A stretch of 23,907 nucleotides of DNA from an uncultured Alphaproteobacteria bacterium (GTDB lineage Bacteria > Pseudomonadota > Alphaproteobacteria > RF32 > CAG-239), in assembly GCA_934255405.1 (NCBI GenBank), contig CAKQNT010000017.1:1-23907 (forward strand), in the 5' to 3' direction. The position numbers and the translations under genes were made by a program. Positions 6,799 to 14,079 of this stretch are shown here, one piece after another. The notes under the pieces were generated by a model. It did no database searches. It saw only the letters and a program-made list of their open reading frames with translations, and had not been told where the DNA came from. The first letter of the stretch is position 1. Each line of letters begins with the position of its first letter.

Positions 6799-8478
6799 TC
6801 AGAGCGGAGAGCAAGCCTCCTTAAGCCAATTTTTGGTTTCCGGATCCAGCAATGGCGAGACTTTTTGCCATATCAATTGATGATAGCGGTTGAGCCAGTC
6901 AAGTTCCGGTTGGGATAAGAGATATTTATCAATCAGCCGTTTATCAAGGGGGACTAAAGTTAAAGGCGTAAATTTGAGCATAGGCAGAGGCAAATTATCG
7001 GCATCAGATGAGCTTACATAGACAAGATTCTCAATGCGGATGCCGTGGCTGCCGGCAACATAATATCCCGGTTCAATAGAGGTGATATTGCCGGCTTCAA
7101 GCGGATATTTGCCTCGACGAGACAGAGATACCGGAGCCTCGTGGACATTGCCGAATACGCCGACGCCGTGTCCGGTGCCATGGTTGTAGTCTTTGCCGAA
7201 ATTCCAGAGGCGAGAGCGGGCAATGGTGTCTATGGAGGCTCCTGATGTACCGGTCGGAAACAGAGCCGATGCGGCGGCGATATGTGCCTTTAGGACTTGA
7301 GTAAAATCAGCAATTATTTCGGCGGGGGCTTGGGAGATGGCAATGGTGCGAGTGATGTCGGTGGTGCCGTCAAGATATTGGGCGCCGCTGTCAAGCAACA
7401 AAACCGAGCCGGAGCTCAATGGTTGGTTGGTTTCGGGCTTGGGTTGGTAGTGAACAACGGCTCCGTTGCTGCCAAAAGCCGCGATGGTGGCGAAACTCAA
7501 TCCCTTAAAATATTCTCCCTGAGCGCGCAGTTCATATAATTTATCGACAATCGAAAGTTCGGTCTGACCACGCCAATTATGTTCTAACCAATATAAAAAT
7601 TTGCACATGGCTGCGGCATCGCGCAAATGAGCGTTGCGCATACCGGAAAGTTCTATCGGATTTTTGACGGCTTTCCAGCCAAGAATCGGATTGGCGAGGC
7701 TGCATATCCAAACCTTGTGAGCTTTCATCATAGATTGAATCTTTTTGGGGGTGGCATTGGGAGAGAGCCCGATGTCTTTGCCTTTGTAGGAGGAAAGTTC
7801 ATCTTCGATTTTTTGCAAATCATTGGTAAACAGGCTGACTTCGCCATCTTTGTTAATCAAAGCAAAAGCCCGCAAAACCGGAGTGTCGGGCAAACAGTCA
7901 GAACGCAAATTCAGCAGCCATGAAACAGCATCACATTCGCTGATAAAAAAAGCATCGAGATTGTTTTCTTGCATAAATCCGGTTAGGTAAGAAATTTTTT
8001 CTTCTACAGATACGCCGGCAAATTCAATATCATGTTCAAAAATATTGGCTTCTTGAGGATAAATTCGGGAGCCGAGAATTTGCAGGTTGTCTTCAATAAA
8101 TTTGTGTTTTTTGAGAGCGCGGTTCCAGAAGTCGGTTTCGCTGATGGAATGACACCATGGGTCATAGGCGATTGTCAGAGGTTCGGCAATGTTTTTTTGC
8201 AGCCAGGAGCCAATGCTTTCAGAAGTGCAGACAATTTCTATGGCAGTGGTGTCAACTTCTTGAGCAGCCTGAAGTTCATAGCGTCCGTCCACCAATAAAA
8301 CAGCTCGATTTTGCAATACAAGCAAGGTTCCGGCCGAGCCTGAAAATCCGCAGATCTCTTTGAGTTTGTTTTCTTGAGGGAGAGTGGCTTCCTGCGACAA
8401 AAACATATTGCCGCGTGTAATGATATAAGCGTCCCAACGGCGGTTTTTTAGTTCTTTTTGCAAATCTGATAAGGTCAT
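6799..8478 (-). CDS. pepP: Aminopeptidase P family protein (Xaa-Pro aminopeptidase, M24B)
   Basis: Removes N-terminal residues that precede proline; a cytosolic dimetal enzyme. At 559 residues it is the long three-domain type: two creatinase-like N-terminal domains and a C-terminal pita-bread catalytic domain. The metal ligands are visible as the two Asp of LLDSGAQYLDGTTDITRT, the His of NHGTGHGVGVFGNVHE, and the Glu residues of SIEPGYYV and GIRIENL. A C-terminal tail (LDWLNRYHQLIWQKVSPLL) is typical of the long form. AAGGA precedes the ATG at 8478. It starts 4 bases after prmA, so the two are co-transcribed. The protein lacks a signal peptide. Confidence 0.93.
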   Translation of the reverse strand: MTLSDLQKELKNRRWDAYIITRGNMFLSQEATLPQENKLKEICGFSGSAGTLLVLQNRAVLLVDGRYELQAAQEVDTTAIEIVCTSESIGSWLQKNIAEPLTIAYDPWCHSISETDFWNRALKKHKFIEDNLQILGSRIYPQEANIFEHDIEFAGVSVEEKISYLTGFMQENNLDAFFISECDAVSWLLNLRSDCLPDTPVLRAFALINKDGEVSLFTNDLQKIEDELSSYKGKDIGLSPNATPKKIQSMMKAHKVWICSLANPILGWKAVKNPIELSGMRNAHLRDAAAMCKFLYWLEHNWRGQTELSIVDKLYELRAQGEYFKGLSFATIAAFGSNGAVVHYQPKPETNQPLSSGSVLLLDSGAQYLDGTTDITRTIAISQAPAEIIADFTQVLKAHIAAASALFPTGTSGASIDTIARSRLWNFGKDYNHGTGHGVGVFGNVHEAPVSLSRRGKYPLEAGNITSIEPGYYVAGSHGIRIENLVYVSSSDADNLPLPMLKFTPLTLVPLDKRLIDKYLLSQPELDWLNRYHQLIWQKVSPLLDPETKNWLKEACSPL

Positions 8479-8482
8479 CTGT

Positions 8483-9346
8483 TTAATCCTTTTGCATAAG
8501 GGCGGCGCGCCAGTTGTCTAGCTCATAGAGCCTGCGGAGCGAGAGCTTTTTTTCATTATGGGCGGAGATAATCCAATCTGCCTGATCTTCAACAAATCCG
8601 GATAAAATCGCATATCCGTTCGGTGCCAGAGAATGTGCCAAATCCGGCGCCATATCTAACAACGGACGAGCCAAAATATTTGCCAAAATCAGGTCATAAG
8701 GCGCGTTGTCTTTTACAATGGCGGCTTTGTATCCGTCGCTTTGCGCAACTTCTATGCGCGAATCGAGTTGATTGTTTTGGGCATTGCTGCGGGTTACCAA
8801 TACGGCTTCTTTATCAATATCAACGGCGATGATTTTTGCCTGAGGCCACAATCTGGCGGCGGCTAATGACAAAATTCCCGAACCGGTGCCGACATCTAAA
8901 ATCCGTTTGGGCATAAAGCCTTGTTGATGTAACTCGCTGATTGCCTGCAGGCAGGAGCGGGTGGTCTGATGGTCTGAGCCGAACGCGGTGGCGGCATATA
9001 TTTGCAAAGGGATTTTGTCTGTTTGCGGCATTTGCGTTTCGTGAATGCCATATATGCAAAAATCAGCGGTTTCAAAAGGGGCAAACTTTATGACATAGTC
9101 TTTGAGCCAATTGCTGCTTTCAAGCCGCTCTATTGTATATGGCGGAAGAACAATGCCGGAGTTTTGGGCGGCGGCGAGCATTTGCGCTTCGGCAAATTCT
9201 CCGGAGCAATATCCGACATATTCGTCATGTCCGTCATCAGCGTAGTTTTGCGCGTTGACTTCAAAATATTCATCTAGAAAAGTCATAAATTTTTCATCAA
9301 CTTCCTGTTGCGGTCGGAAAGTTATTTGCCAGCAGCTGCTCATCAT
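8483..9346 (-). CDS. prmA: Ribosomal protein L11 methyltransferase
   Basis: A SAM-dependent enzyme that trimethylates ribosomal protein L11. The 287-residue product has the PrmA layout: an N-terminal substrate-recognition domain (about 1-110), then a Rossmann methyltransferase domain with motif I ILDVGTGSGILSLAAARL, acidic motif II IIAVDIDKEAV, and the PrmA signature DLILANILARPLLDMAPDL. Two adjacent ATG codons (9346 and 9343) are possible starts; neither has a strong Shine-Dalgarno. It is the first gene of the minus-strand set with pepP and the thioredoxin-like gene, and is divergent from the lipoprotein gene across a 97-base AT-rich gap. Confidence 0.93.
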   Translation of the reverse strand: MMSSCWQITFRPQQEVDEKFMTFLDEYFEVNAQNYADDGHDEYVGYCSGEFAEAQMLAAAQNSGIVLPPYTIERLESSNWLKDYVIKFAPFETADFCIYGIHETQMPQTDKIPLQIYAATAFGSDHQTTRSCLQAISELHQQGFMPKRILDVGTGSGILSLAAARLWPQAKIIAVDIDKEAVLVTRSNAQNNQLDSRIEVAQSDGYKAAIVKDNAPYDLILANILARPLLDMAPDLAHSLAPNGYAILSGFVEDQADWIISAHNEKKLSLRRLYELDNWRAALMQKD

Positions 9347-9398
9347 TTTAAGAGTTATCCCTGTTGTTATAAAATTATTTACTAAAGCGAGTTTATAG

Positions 9399-9404
9399 TA
9401 TAAT
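9399..9404 (+). promoter_or_regulatory. Candidate -10 box for the lipoprotein gene
   Basis: A perfect TATAAT lies 40 bases before the ATG at 9444. The matching -35 position reads TATTTA, which is poor, so the promoter call is tentative. The gap also has to hold the divergent prmA promoter, for which no clear boxes are seen. Confidence 0.35.
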
Positions 9405-9443
9405 AATTAAAAATAAATTTAATTCTTGAGGTTGAGGCCGCAA

Positions 9444-10214
9444 ATGAAAAAAATGTGTCTGCTGTTGTCTTTGGCAGTTTTGACCGGATGTGTCAGAGCC
9501 GGAAATTTTAATGTTTTGCCGCAGCGTAATGATATTTTTACTGCTTGGAACGGTTATCGTATATCTTTTAATGATAATGACGGGCCAAAGTTGATGAAAA
9601 CAGAAACTTTTGAAGAAAATAATATTCAACCGAATGTGGCGCAAACAGTTAAAAAAGGCGCCTCGATACTCAGTAGCAAGAGCTATCAAAAGGAGTATTT
9701 TGCCTCTGTCTATCTCAAGCCCAACAAAAATGGTGAGCTAAACAGTTCTTCAATTCCGGTTCGCTTAAAAGCAGATAAAAAATACGAAATTATTGGCACG
9801 GTTATAATTGACGGAGAAGAATATCGGCTGGTTTCGAGTGAACTGGAAGATTATGCCGTCTTAATCAGAAAAGATGGGAGTTTTTATCGCCAAATCGGGC
9901 AAATAAACGGCAGTTATCTGGTGTTGGCGGATTCTGAATTTTTTCCCTATCCTAAAGACTTGAAAATGATTGAAGTCAAGAATACTTCAGTGACCCAAAG
10001 CGCTGCCGTAAGTGGCTTTGATGTAAAATATGACGGCGTCAAGTTGGACAGAGTATGGTTTACCTATCTTGACTATAGTCATGGTAATCCTAACAGCGGA
10101 ATGTTCAAACAAATCAGTTTCCCCAACAAACCCGGTCTGATAAAAATCAACAATATCGGTTTTCGGGTTTTGAAAGCGGATGAGCGGGAAATTAGCTATA
10201 TGGTGTTGCAATAA
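9444..10214 (+). CDS. Lipoprotein of unknown function
   Basis: A 256-residue protein with a lipoprotein signal: basic start MKKMC, a hydrophobic stretch, and the lipobox LTGC with Cys16 as the acylation site. The mature part is beta-rich and has no obvious membrane segment. Residues about 100-150 (YEIIGTVIIDGEEYRLV, YAVLIRKDGSFYRQIGQI) look like small beta-barrel or SH3-like strands. I do not recognise a family. The ATG at 9444 has GAGG upstream and gives a proper signal peptide; an upstream in-frame TTG at 9426 does not improve it. A long-palindrome repeat block begins 9 bases after the stop, so it is the last gene of its transcript. Confidence 0.75.
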   Translation: MKKMCLLLSLAVLTGCVRAGNFNVLPQRNDIFTAWNGYRISFNDNDGPKLMKTETFEENNIQPNVAQTVKKGASILSSKSYQKEYFASVYLKPNKNGELNSSSIPVRLKADKKYEIIGTVIIDGEEYRLVSSELEDYAVLIRKDGSFYRQIGQINGSYLVLADSEFFPYPKDLKMIEVKNTSVTQSAAVSGFDVKYDGVKLDRVWFTYLDYSHGNPNSGMFKQISFPNKPGLIKINNIGFRVLKADEREISYMVLQ

Positions 10215-10223
10215 TAAAAGTAA

Positions 10224-10351
10224 GGCAAGGTTGTCTAGAGGTTTTCTAGAGCAATTTGCGCAGGACGGCGACATCCTCATTTACTATTATGTAAACTCCG
10301 GTGTCGCCGCCTTTCAAATCACTCTATAAAAGCCACTATCCAACCTCGCTG
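10224..10351. repeat. Long-palindrome element B1 (GGCGACA-arm type)
   Basis: The left flank GGCAAGGTTGTCTAG is followed by TTTTCTAGAGCAATTTG. The central hairpin is CGGCGACA ... TTTAC, loop TATTAT, GTAAA ... TGTCGCCG, then CTTTCAAATCACTCTATAAAA and CCACTATCCAACC. The inner right-hand side pairs with the inner left (AGAGCAATTTG against CAAATCACTCT). The same unit is found at 12055-12209 and, lacking its outer left arm, at 20357-20455. Confidence 0.8.
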
Positions 10352-10354
10352 GGC

Positions 10355-10481
10355 GCAAGCTCGCAAGAGCGCTGCCTAATCGTAAAAATAAGAAAAAGCT
10401 GAAAATTCATGTACTACTATGTACACTAGGATTTTCAGCTTTTTCATTTTTACTTCTATTCAGCGGCTCTATCGAGCTTGC
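10355..10481. repeat. Long-palindrome element B2 (terminator-like arm)
   Basis: A nearly perfect palindrome of about 127 bases. The outer arms GCAAGCTCG and CGAGCTTGC pair. Inside them GTAAAAATAAGAAAAAGCTG pairs with CAGCTTTTTCATTTTTAC, and the centre is TGTAC, loop TACTAT, GTACA. The inner stem AAAAAGCTGAAAATTCA is the same stem as the terminators at 17739-17778 and 20461-20503, here with the TGTAC core in the loop. It may act as a transcription terminator. Confidence 0.8.
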
Positions 10482-10501
10482 TAAAGATTGTGCAGGGTTG
10501 A

Positions 10502-10639
10502 GGCAAGCTTGTCTAGCGCACATCTAGAGGCATTTAGTTCGGTCTCGGAAAATTCATGTACTATTGTGTACACTAAAATTTTCCTCGCCTTCTAAATACC
10601 TCTATCTGTACCACTATCCGAGCTTGCTAGAGATTATGC
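10502..10639. repeat. Long-palindrome element B3 (GAAAATT-arm type)
   Basis: Left end GGCAAGCTTGTCTAG, then GAGGCATTTAG and GGAAAATTCA. The core is TGTAC, a 6-base loop and GTACA, followed by CTAAAATTTTCC, TCTAAATACCTC and CCACTATCCGAGCTTGC. It is nearly identical to the copy at 17595-17732. AGAGGCATTTAG pairs with CTAAATACCTCT. Confidence 0.82.
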
Positions 10640-10678
10640 AATATAAAAGCAGTTTTATATGCTTATTGCAAAAATATC

Positions 10679-10707
10679 TTGCGCTTGGGGAATGCTTGAT
10701 GTATAAG
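10679..10707 (+). promoter_or_regulatory. Candidate promoter of yebC
   Basis: TTGCGC (10679-10684), 17 bases, TATAAG (10702-10707). It lies 36 bases before the yebC ATG and just after the repeat block, so yebC would be transcribed independently of the lipoprotein gene. Confidence 0.5.
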
Positions 10708-10742
10708 TGCACCGAGTTAAGATTTTTTTAAGGAGTAAATAG

Positions 10743-11501
10743 ATGTCTGGACACTCCCAGTTTAAGAATATTATGTATCGTAAAGGCGCTCAGGACGCCA
10801 AAAAAGCAAAAGTGTTTGCTAAATTGGCTCGCGATATTACCATCGCGGCTAAAAGTGGTTTGCCTGAGCCGGATAAAAATCCTCGTTTGCGTCTGGCTAT
10901 TCAGGCCGCTCGTGCCGAGAGTATGCCCAAGGACAATATTGAGCGTGCTATTGCCAAAGCTACCCAGACCGCCGGTGGGGCTGATTATGTTTCGGCTCGT
11001 TATGAGGGGTTTGGTCCCGGTAAGGTGGCTGTTATTGTAGAAGCAATGACAGACAATAAAAACCGTACTGCCGGCAATGTTCGCACTATCTTTGGTAAAC
11101 GCGGCGGTGCGATGGGCGAAAACGGCTCGGTAGCATTTAATTTTGAACGTATCGGCTTTATTGAATATCCGCTTGCCACTGCAGATGCCGATAAAATGTT
11201 TGAATCTGCTTTGGAGGCTGGTGCAAATGACGTTGTATCAGATGAAGAACATCATGATATTGAAACCTTGCCAGATGATTTGGGCTCTGTAACCGAGGCT
11301 TTGGAAAAAGTGTTCGGTACTCCGTCAGCATCTCGTCTGGATTGGAAACCGATGGTCAAGACCGATATTAATGATGTTGAAACAGCTCAGAAACTTTTGG
11401 ACTTTATTGAGGCGCTGGAAGATGATGACGATGTTCAGCGCGTATATCATAATGCCGAGATTTCTGATGAGGTTATGCAAAAACTGAATCCTGAGGAATA
11501 A
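10743..11501 (+). CDS. yebC: YebC/PmpR family protein (TACO1-like)
   Basis: A 252-residue cytosolic protein of the YebC family, described as a DNA-binding regulator and, in more recent work on relatives, as a translation factor. The N-terminus GHSQFKNIMYRKGAQDAKKAK matches the family (usual form GHSKW.NI..KK...D). It continues with PDKNPRLRLAIQAARAESMPKDNIERAI, YEGFGPGKVAVIVEAMTDN and GAMGENGSVAFNFE, all standard. Length is normal. AAGGAG lies 6-7 bases upstream of the ATG. It heads the alphaproteobacterial yebC-ruvC-ruvA-ruvB order but is separated from ruvC by a terminator at 11522-11561. Confidence 0.95.
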   Translation: MSGHSQFKNIMYRKGAQDAKKAKVFAKLARDITIAAKSGLPEPDKNPRLRLAIQAARAESMPKDNIERAIAKATQTAGGADYVSARYEGFGPGKVAVIVEAMTDNKNRTAGNVRTIFGKRGGAMGENGSVAFNFERIGFIEYPLATADADKMFESALEAGANDVVSDEEHHDIETLPDDLGSVTEALEKVFGTPSASRLDWKPMVKTDINDVETAQKLLDFIEALEDDDDVQRVYHNAEISDEVMQKLNPEE

Positions 11502-11521
11502 AGGCAGTTTTTTGATGATTT

Positions 11522-11561
11522 AATCCGCTGTTGATTTATAATATCGGCAGCGGATTTTTTT
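11522..11561 (+). terminator. Probable rho-independent terminator between yebC and ruvC
   Basis: AATCCGCTG (11522-11530) pairs with CAGCGGATT (11548-11556), followed by TTTTT. The loop is 17 bases. It ends just before the ruvC ribosome binding site, so ruvC expression may depend on read-through or a promoter I cannot see. Confidence 0.75.
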
Positions 11562-11576
11562 ATGATAAGAGGAAAT

Positions 11577-12086
11577 ATGATTAGAATTTTGGGGCTTGAT
11601 CCCAGTTTGTCTTCAACAGGTTGGGGAATAATAGAGGTGGAAAGTAATCGTTTGCACTATGTGGCAGATGGTTTTATTCCGACTGATCCAAAGCAACCAA
11701 TTGCGGAGCGTTTGGCACAGATTCATAAAGTCTTATGCGAGGTGATAGAGCTTTATAAGCCAGATGAAGCGGCAATTGAGCAGGTGTTCTTAAATAGTAA
11801 TGCGGCCTCTACAATTAAACTTGGTATGGCGCGCGGTGTGGTTATAATGGCGCCGGCCTTGTTTAATATTCCCGTGACCGAATATGAACCGAACAAAGTG
11901 AAAAAAGCAGTGGTTGGCGTAGGCAAGGCAGAGAAATCTCAGGTTGAGACCATGGTTAAAATTCTGCTTCCCGGATGCAAGCCCAAAAATAATGACTCCT
12001 CCGATGCGTTGGCGATTGCGGTTACTCATAATTCGTATAGGGGCAACTTCGCTGTAGGCGAGCTCGCAGGGGGCAAGCTCGTCTAG
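11577..12086 (+). CDS. ruvC: Crossover junction endodeoxyribonuclease RuvC
   Basis: The Holliday-junction resolvase, 169 residues, working with RuvAB. The four catalytic acids can be placed: Asp in ILGLDPSLSSTGWG (about 7), Glu in EAAIEQVF (about 65), and the two Asp of NDSSDALAIAVTH near the C-terminus. The ATG at 11577 has AGAGGA directly upstream; an earlier in-frame ATG at 11562 sits in the terminator. The last ten codons and the TAG stop lie inside a long-palindrome repeat (from 12055), so the tail VGELAGGKLV is repeat-encoded. The repeat also separates ruvC from ruvA by 273 bases. Confidence 0.95.
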   Translation: MIRILGLDPSLSSTGWGIIEVESNRLHYVADGFIPTDPKQPIAERLAQIHKVLCEVIELYKPDEAAIEQVFLNSNAASTIKLGMARGVVIMAPALFNIPVTEYEPNKVKKAVVGVGKAEKSQVETMVKILLPGCKPKNNDSSDALAIAVTHNSYRGNFAVGELAGGKLV

Positions 12087-12209
12087 ATGTTTTCTAGAGC
12101 AATTTGTGCAGGACGGCGACATCCTCATTTACCCTTTTGTAAACTCCGGTGTCGCCGCCTTTCAAATCACTCTATAAAATCCACTATCCGAGCTTGCTAG
12201 AAATTGTGC
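12055..12209. repeat. Long-palindrome element C, overlapping the ruvC 3' end (GGCGACA-arm type)
   Basis: It begins TAGGCGAGCTCGCAGG, then GGCAAGCTCGTCTAG with the ruvC stop. The central hairpin CGGCGACA...TTTAC / GTAAA...TGTCGCCG is followed by AAATCACTCTATAAAATCC and CCGAGCTTGCTAG. Outer GCAAGCTCG pairs with CGAGCTTGC. Nearly identical to 10224-10351 and, in its inner part, to 20357-20455. Confidence 0.85.
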
Positions 12210-12255
12210 CTTGTAAGTCTTCCCTCGCGACCCGTCAAGGGGAAGGTGCGCGATT
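12209..12255. repeat. Short palindromic repeat, family 3 copy 1
   Basis: CCTTGTAAGTCTTCCC, then a short spacer and GGGGAAGGTG. TCTTCCC pairs roughly with GGGGAAG. The first 16 bases are identical to 17950-17965. It directly abuts element C. Confidence 0.6.
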
Positions 12256-12299
12256 GGATGGCAGATAGTTCTGTTTTTGTTCTTAAGTGCAAAAAGCGC

Positions 12300-12328
12300 T
12301 TGTGTTGGCAAAGCTTTTTGTTTAGGAT
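12300..12328 (+). promoter_or_regulatory. Weak candidate promoter of ruvA
   Basis: TTGTGT (12300-12305), 17 bases, TAGGAT (12323-12328), 31 bases before the ruvA ATG. Both boxes are imperfect; the call rests mainly on position, since the repeats would tend to cut ruvA off from ruvC transcription. Confidence 0.3.
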
Positions 12329-12359
12329 ACTTGCAATAGTAAGTTTGAGGATTAAATAA

Positions 12360-13016
12360 ATGATTGCAAAATTGCGCGGTTTGGTAGACGGCATCGGTGA
12401 AGATTCCTGCATTATAGATGTTCATGGCGTAGGGTATCTGGTTTTTGCTTCCAATAAAACCTTGTCTAAATTGGCGCGCGGGGCAGAGGTTTCTTTGCTG
12501 ATAGAAACCGTGGTGCGTGAGGACAGTATCTCTTTGTTTGGTTTTTATGACGCATGGGAAAAAGAGTGGTTTAACACGCTGACCAAAGTTCAAGGGGTGG
12601 GGGCTAAAGTCTGTCTGGCAATTCTATCTGTCTTGTCGCCTTTGCAATTGGCTCAGGCGGTGTCGGCGCAGGATAAAAATTCGTTTACTCGCGCCAATGG
12701 AGTAGGCCCCAAACTGGCGGCGCGCATTGTTACCGAACTGAAAGACAAGATTGTTGCTATCCCGACAACCGATATGGCTAAGGATTTGGATATGAATATT
12801 ACTCCTCAAGAAGATGCCGCCGGTGTTGCCGATGTTTTGGTGGCGCAAGAGAGCGACCCTGATAAAATGGAAGATGCAATTTCGGCTTTGGTTAATTTGG
12901 GATATCAGCGTCTGGAGGCCTATAAGGCGGTTAATCAGGCGGCGTTGAAATCGCCAGATGCCGATATGGCGACGTTGATTAAACTGGCGCTTAAAGAATT
13001 TGCCAATAAGGACTAG
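12360..13016 (+). CDS. ruvA: Holliday junction branch migration protein RuvA
   Basis: A 218-residue DNA-binding subunit of the RuvAB branch-migration complex. The N-terminal OB domain starts MIAKLRGLVDGIGEDSCIIDVHGVGYLV. The two helix-hairpin-helix motifs are seen in KVQGVGAKVCLAIL and ANGVGPKLAARIVTELKDK. The C-terminal domain III that contacts RuvB is present (EDAISALVNLGYQRLEAYKAV). A GAGG lies about 10 bases before the ATG. It ends 4 bases before ruvB, so the two are translated as a pair. Confidence 0.96.
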   Translation: MIAKLRGLVDGIGEDSCIIDVHGVGYLVFASNKTLSKLARGAEVSLLIETVVREDSISLFGFYDAWEKEWFNTLTKVQGVGAKVCLAILSVLSPLQLAQAVSAQDKNSFTRANGVGPKLAARIVTELKDKIVAIPTTDMAKDLDMNITPQEDAAGVADVLVAQESDPDKMEDAISALVNLGYQRLEAYKAVNQAALKSPDADMATLIKLALKEFANKD

Positions 13017-13020
13017 ATAA

Positions 13021-14070
13021 ATGATAGATGAACGTATTGTCAGCCCGAAAAAACAAACCGAAGATGAAAACAATTTGGCGAATCCGGTAAACCTGCGTCC
13101 GCAAAGTCTGGCTGACTTTGTCGGACAGCGCAGTGTTTGCGAAAATCTAAAAGTTTTTATTGAGGCGGCCAAACAGCGAGGCGAGGCCTTGGATCATGTG
13201 CTTTTGTTTGGTCCCCCAGGGTTGGGTAAGACTACATTAGCCTCAATCGTTGCCAGAGAATTGGGGGTGAATTTTAGGGCAACTTCGGCGCCAATGATTT
13301 CTAAGTCGGGTGATTTGGCGGCAATCCTCACCAATTTGGAACGCAATGATGTTTTGTTTATTGATGAAATCCATCGTTTGAATCCGGCAATTGAAGAAGT
13401 GTTGTATTCAGCAATGGAAGATTTTCAGTTGGATCTGATAATCGGTGAGGGGCCGTCGGCTCGTTCGGTACGCATAGATTTGCAGCCGTTTACGCTGGTG
13501 GGAGCAACAACCCGTTCGGGAATGCTTTCTACCCCATTGAGAGAGCGATTTGGCATACCGCTGCGCCTTGATTTCTATTCGCCGGAAGAGTTGGAAAAAA
13601 TTGTTACTCGCGGCGCTCATTTGTTGGGAATGCCGCTTTCCAGAGTTGGCGCACTTGAGATTGCCAAACGCTCGCGCGGAACTCCTCGCGTGGCGGGGCG
13701 GTTGTTGCGGCGTGTGCGCGACTTTGGGGCAGTTTGCGGGGCTCCGGAAATTGATGATAAGATTGCGGACAATGCTTTGCGCCGTTTAGATGTTGATAAT
13801 TTCGGGCTTGATGCGTTTGATCGCCGTTATCTTAATTGTATTGTGCAAAACTACGGCGGCGGACCGGTGGGGGCAGATACTCTGGCGGCGGCGCTTTCAG
13901 AAGAACGTGACACAATCGAAGAGGTAATAGAGCCGTTTTTGCTAAAACTTGGATTTTTGCAGCGCACTCCGCGCGGAAGAGTGATTTCTGATTTGGGCTG
14001 CCAATACCTGGGGATTCCCAAGCTCAAAAAAGACAAGGCTTCGGCTCAACTGGATTTGTTGGATAATTAA
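13021..14070 (+). CDS. ruvB: Holliday junction branch migration DNA helicase RuvB
   Basis: The 349-residue AAA+ motor of RuvAB. Walker A GPPGLGKTT (about 64-72), Walker B VLFIDEIHRL (about 111-120), sensor 1 LVGATTR, and the arginine-finger region STPLRERFG are all intact. The C-terminal winged-helix domain ends with FLQRTPRGRV, the usual family signature. It starts 4 bases after ruvA and is followed 9 bases later by ybgC, linking DNA repair and Tol-Pal genes in one transcript as is common in Alphaproteobacteria. Confidence 0.97.
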   Translation: MIDERIVSPKKQTEDENNLANPVNLRPQSLADFVGQRSVCENLKVFIEAAKQRGEALDHVLLFGPPGLGKTTLASIVARELGVNFRATSAPMISKSGDLAAILTNLERNDVLFIDEIHRLNPAIEEVLYSAMEDFQLDLIIGEGPSARSVRIDLQPFTLVGATTRSGMLSTPLRERFGIPLRLDFYSPEELEKIVTRGAHLLGMPLSRVGALEIAKRSRGTPRVAGRLLRRVRDFGAVCGAPEIDDKIADNALRRLDVDNFGLDAFDRRYLNCIVQNYGGGPVGADTLAAALSEERDTIEEVIEPFLLKLGFLQRTPRGRVISDLGCQYLGIPKLKKDKASAQLDLLDN

Positions 14071-14079
14071 GAGGTGAAA

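Larger units (their letters stand above)
10215..10742. other. Intergenic region of 528 bases filled by three palindromic elements
   Basis: No gene is visible. The region holds three long-palindrome units (10224-10351, 10355-10481 and 10502-10639), then an AT-rich stretch with a candidate promoter at 10679-10707 and the yebC ribosome binding site AAGGAG. The apparent short reading frames here are by-products of the repeats. Confidence 0.75.

Noticed and set aside
9987..10280. A minus-strand frame sharing its first residues (MRMSPSC.NCSRK) with one at 11790-12128.
   Set aside because: The shared start is only the repeat sequence read backwards at two places. The rest of both frames is antisense to the lipoprotein and ruvC genes.
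10224..10639. A CRISPR array or integron attC sites, because repeats recur near stop codons and form hairpins.
   Set aside because: The units are not regularly spaced, have no unique spacers, and no cas or integrase gene is present. The arms lack the GTT-type boxes of attC sites, and the genes are housekeeping genes in conserved order.
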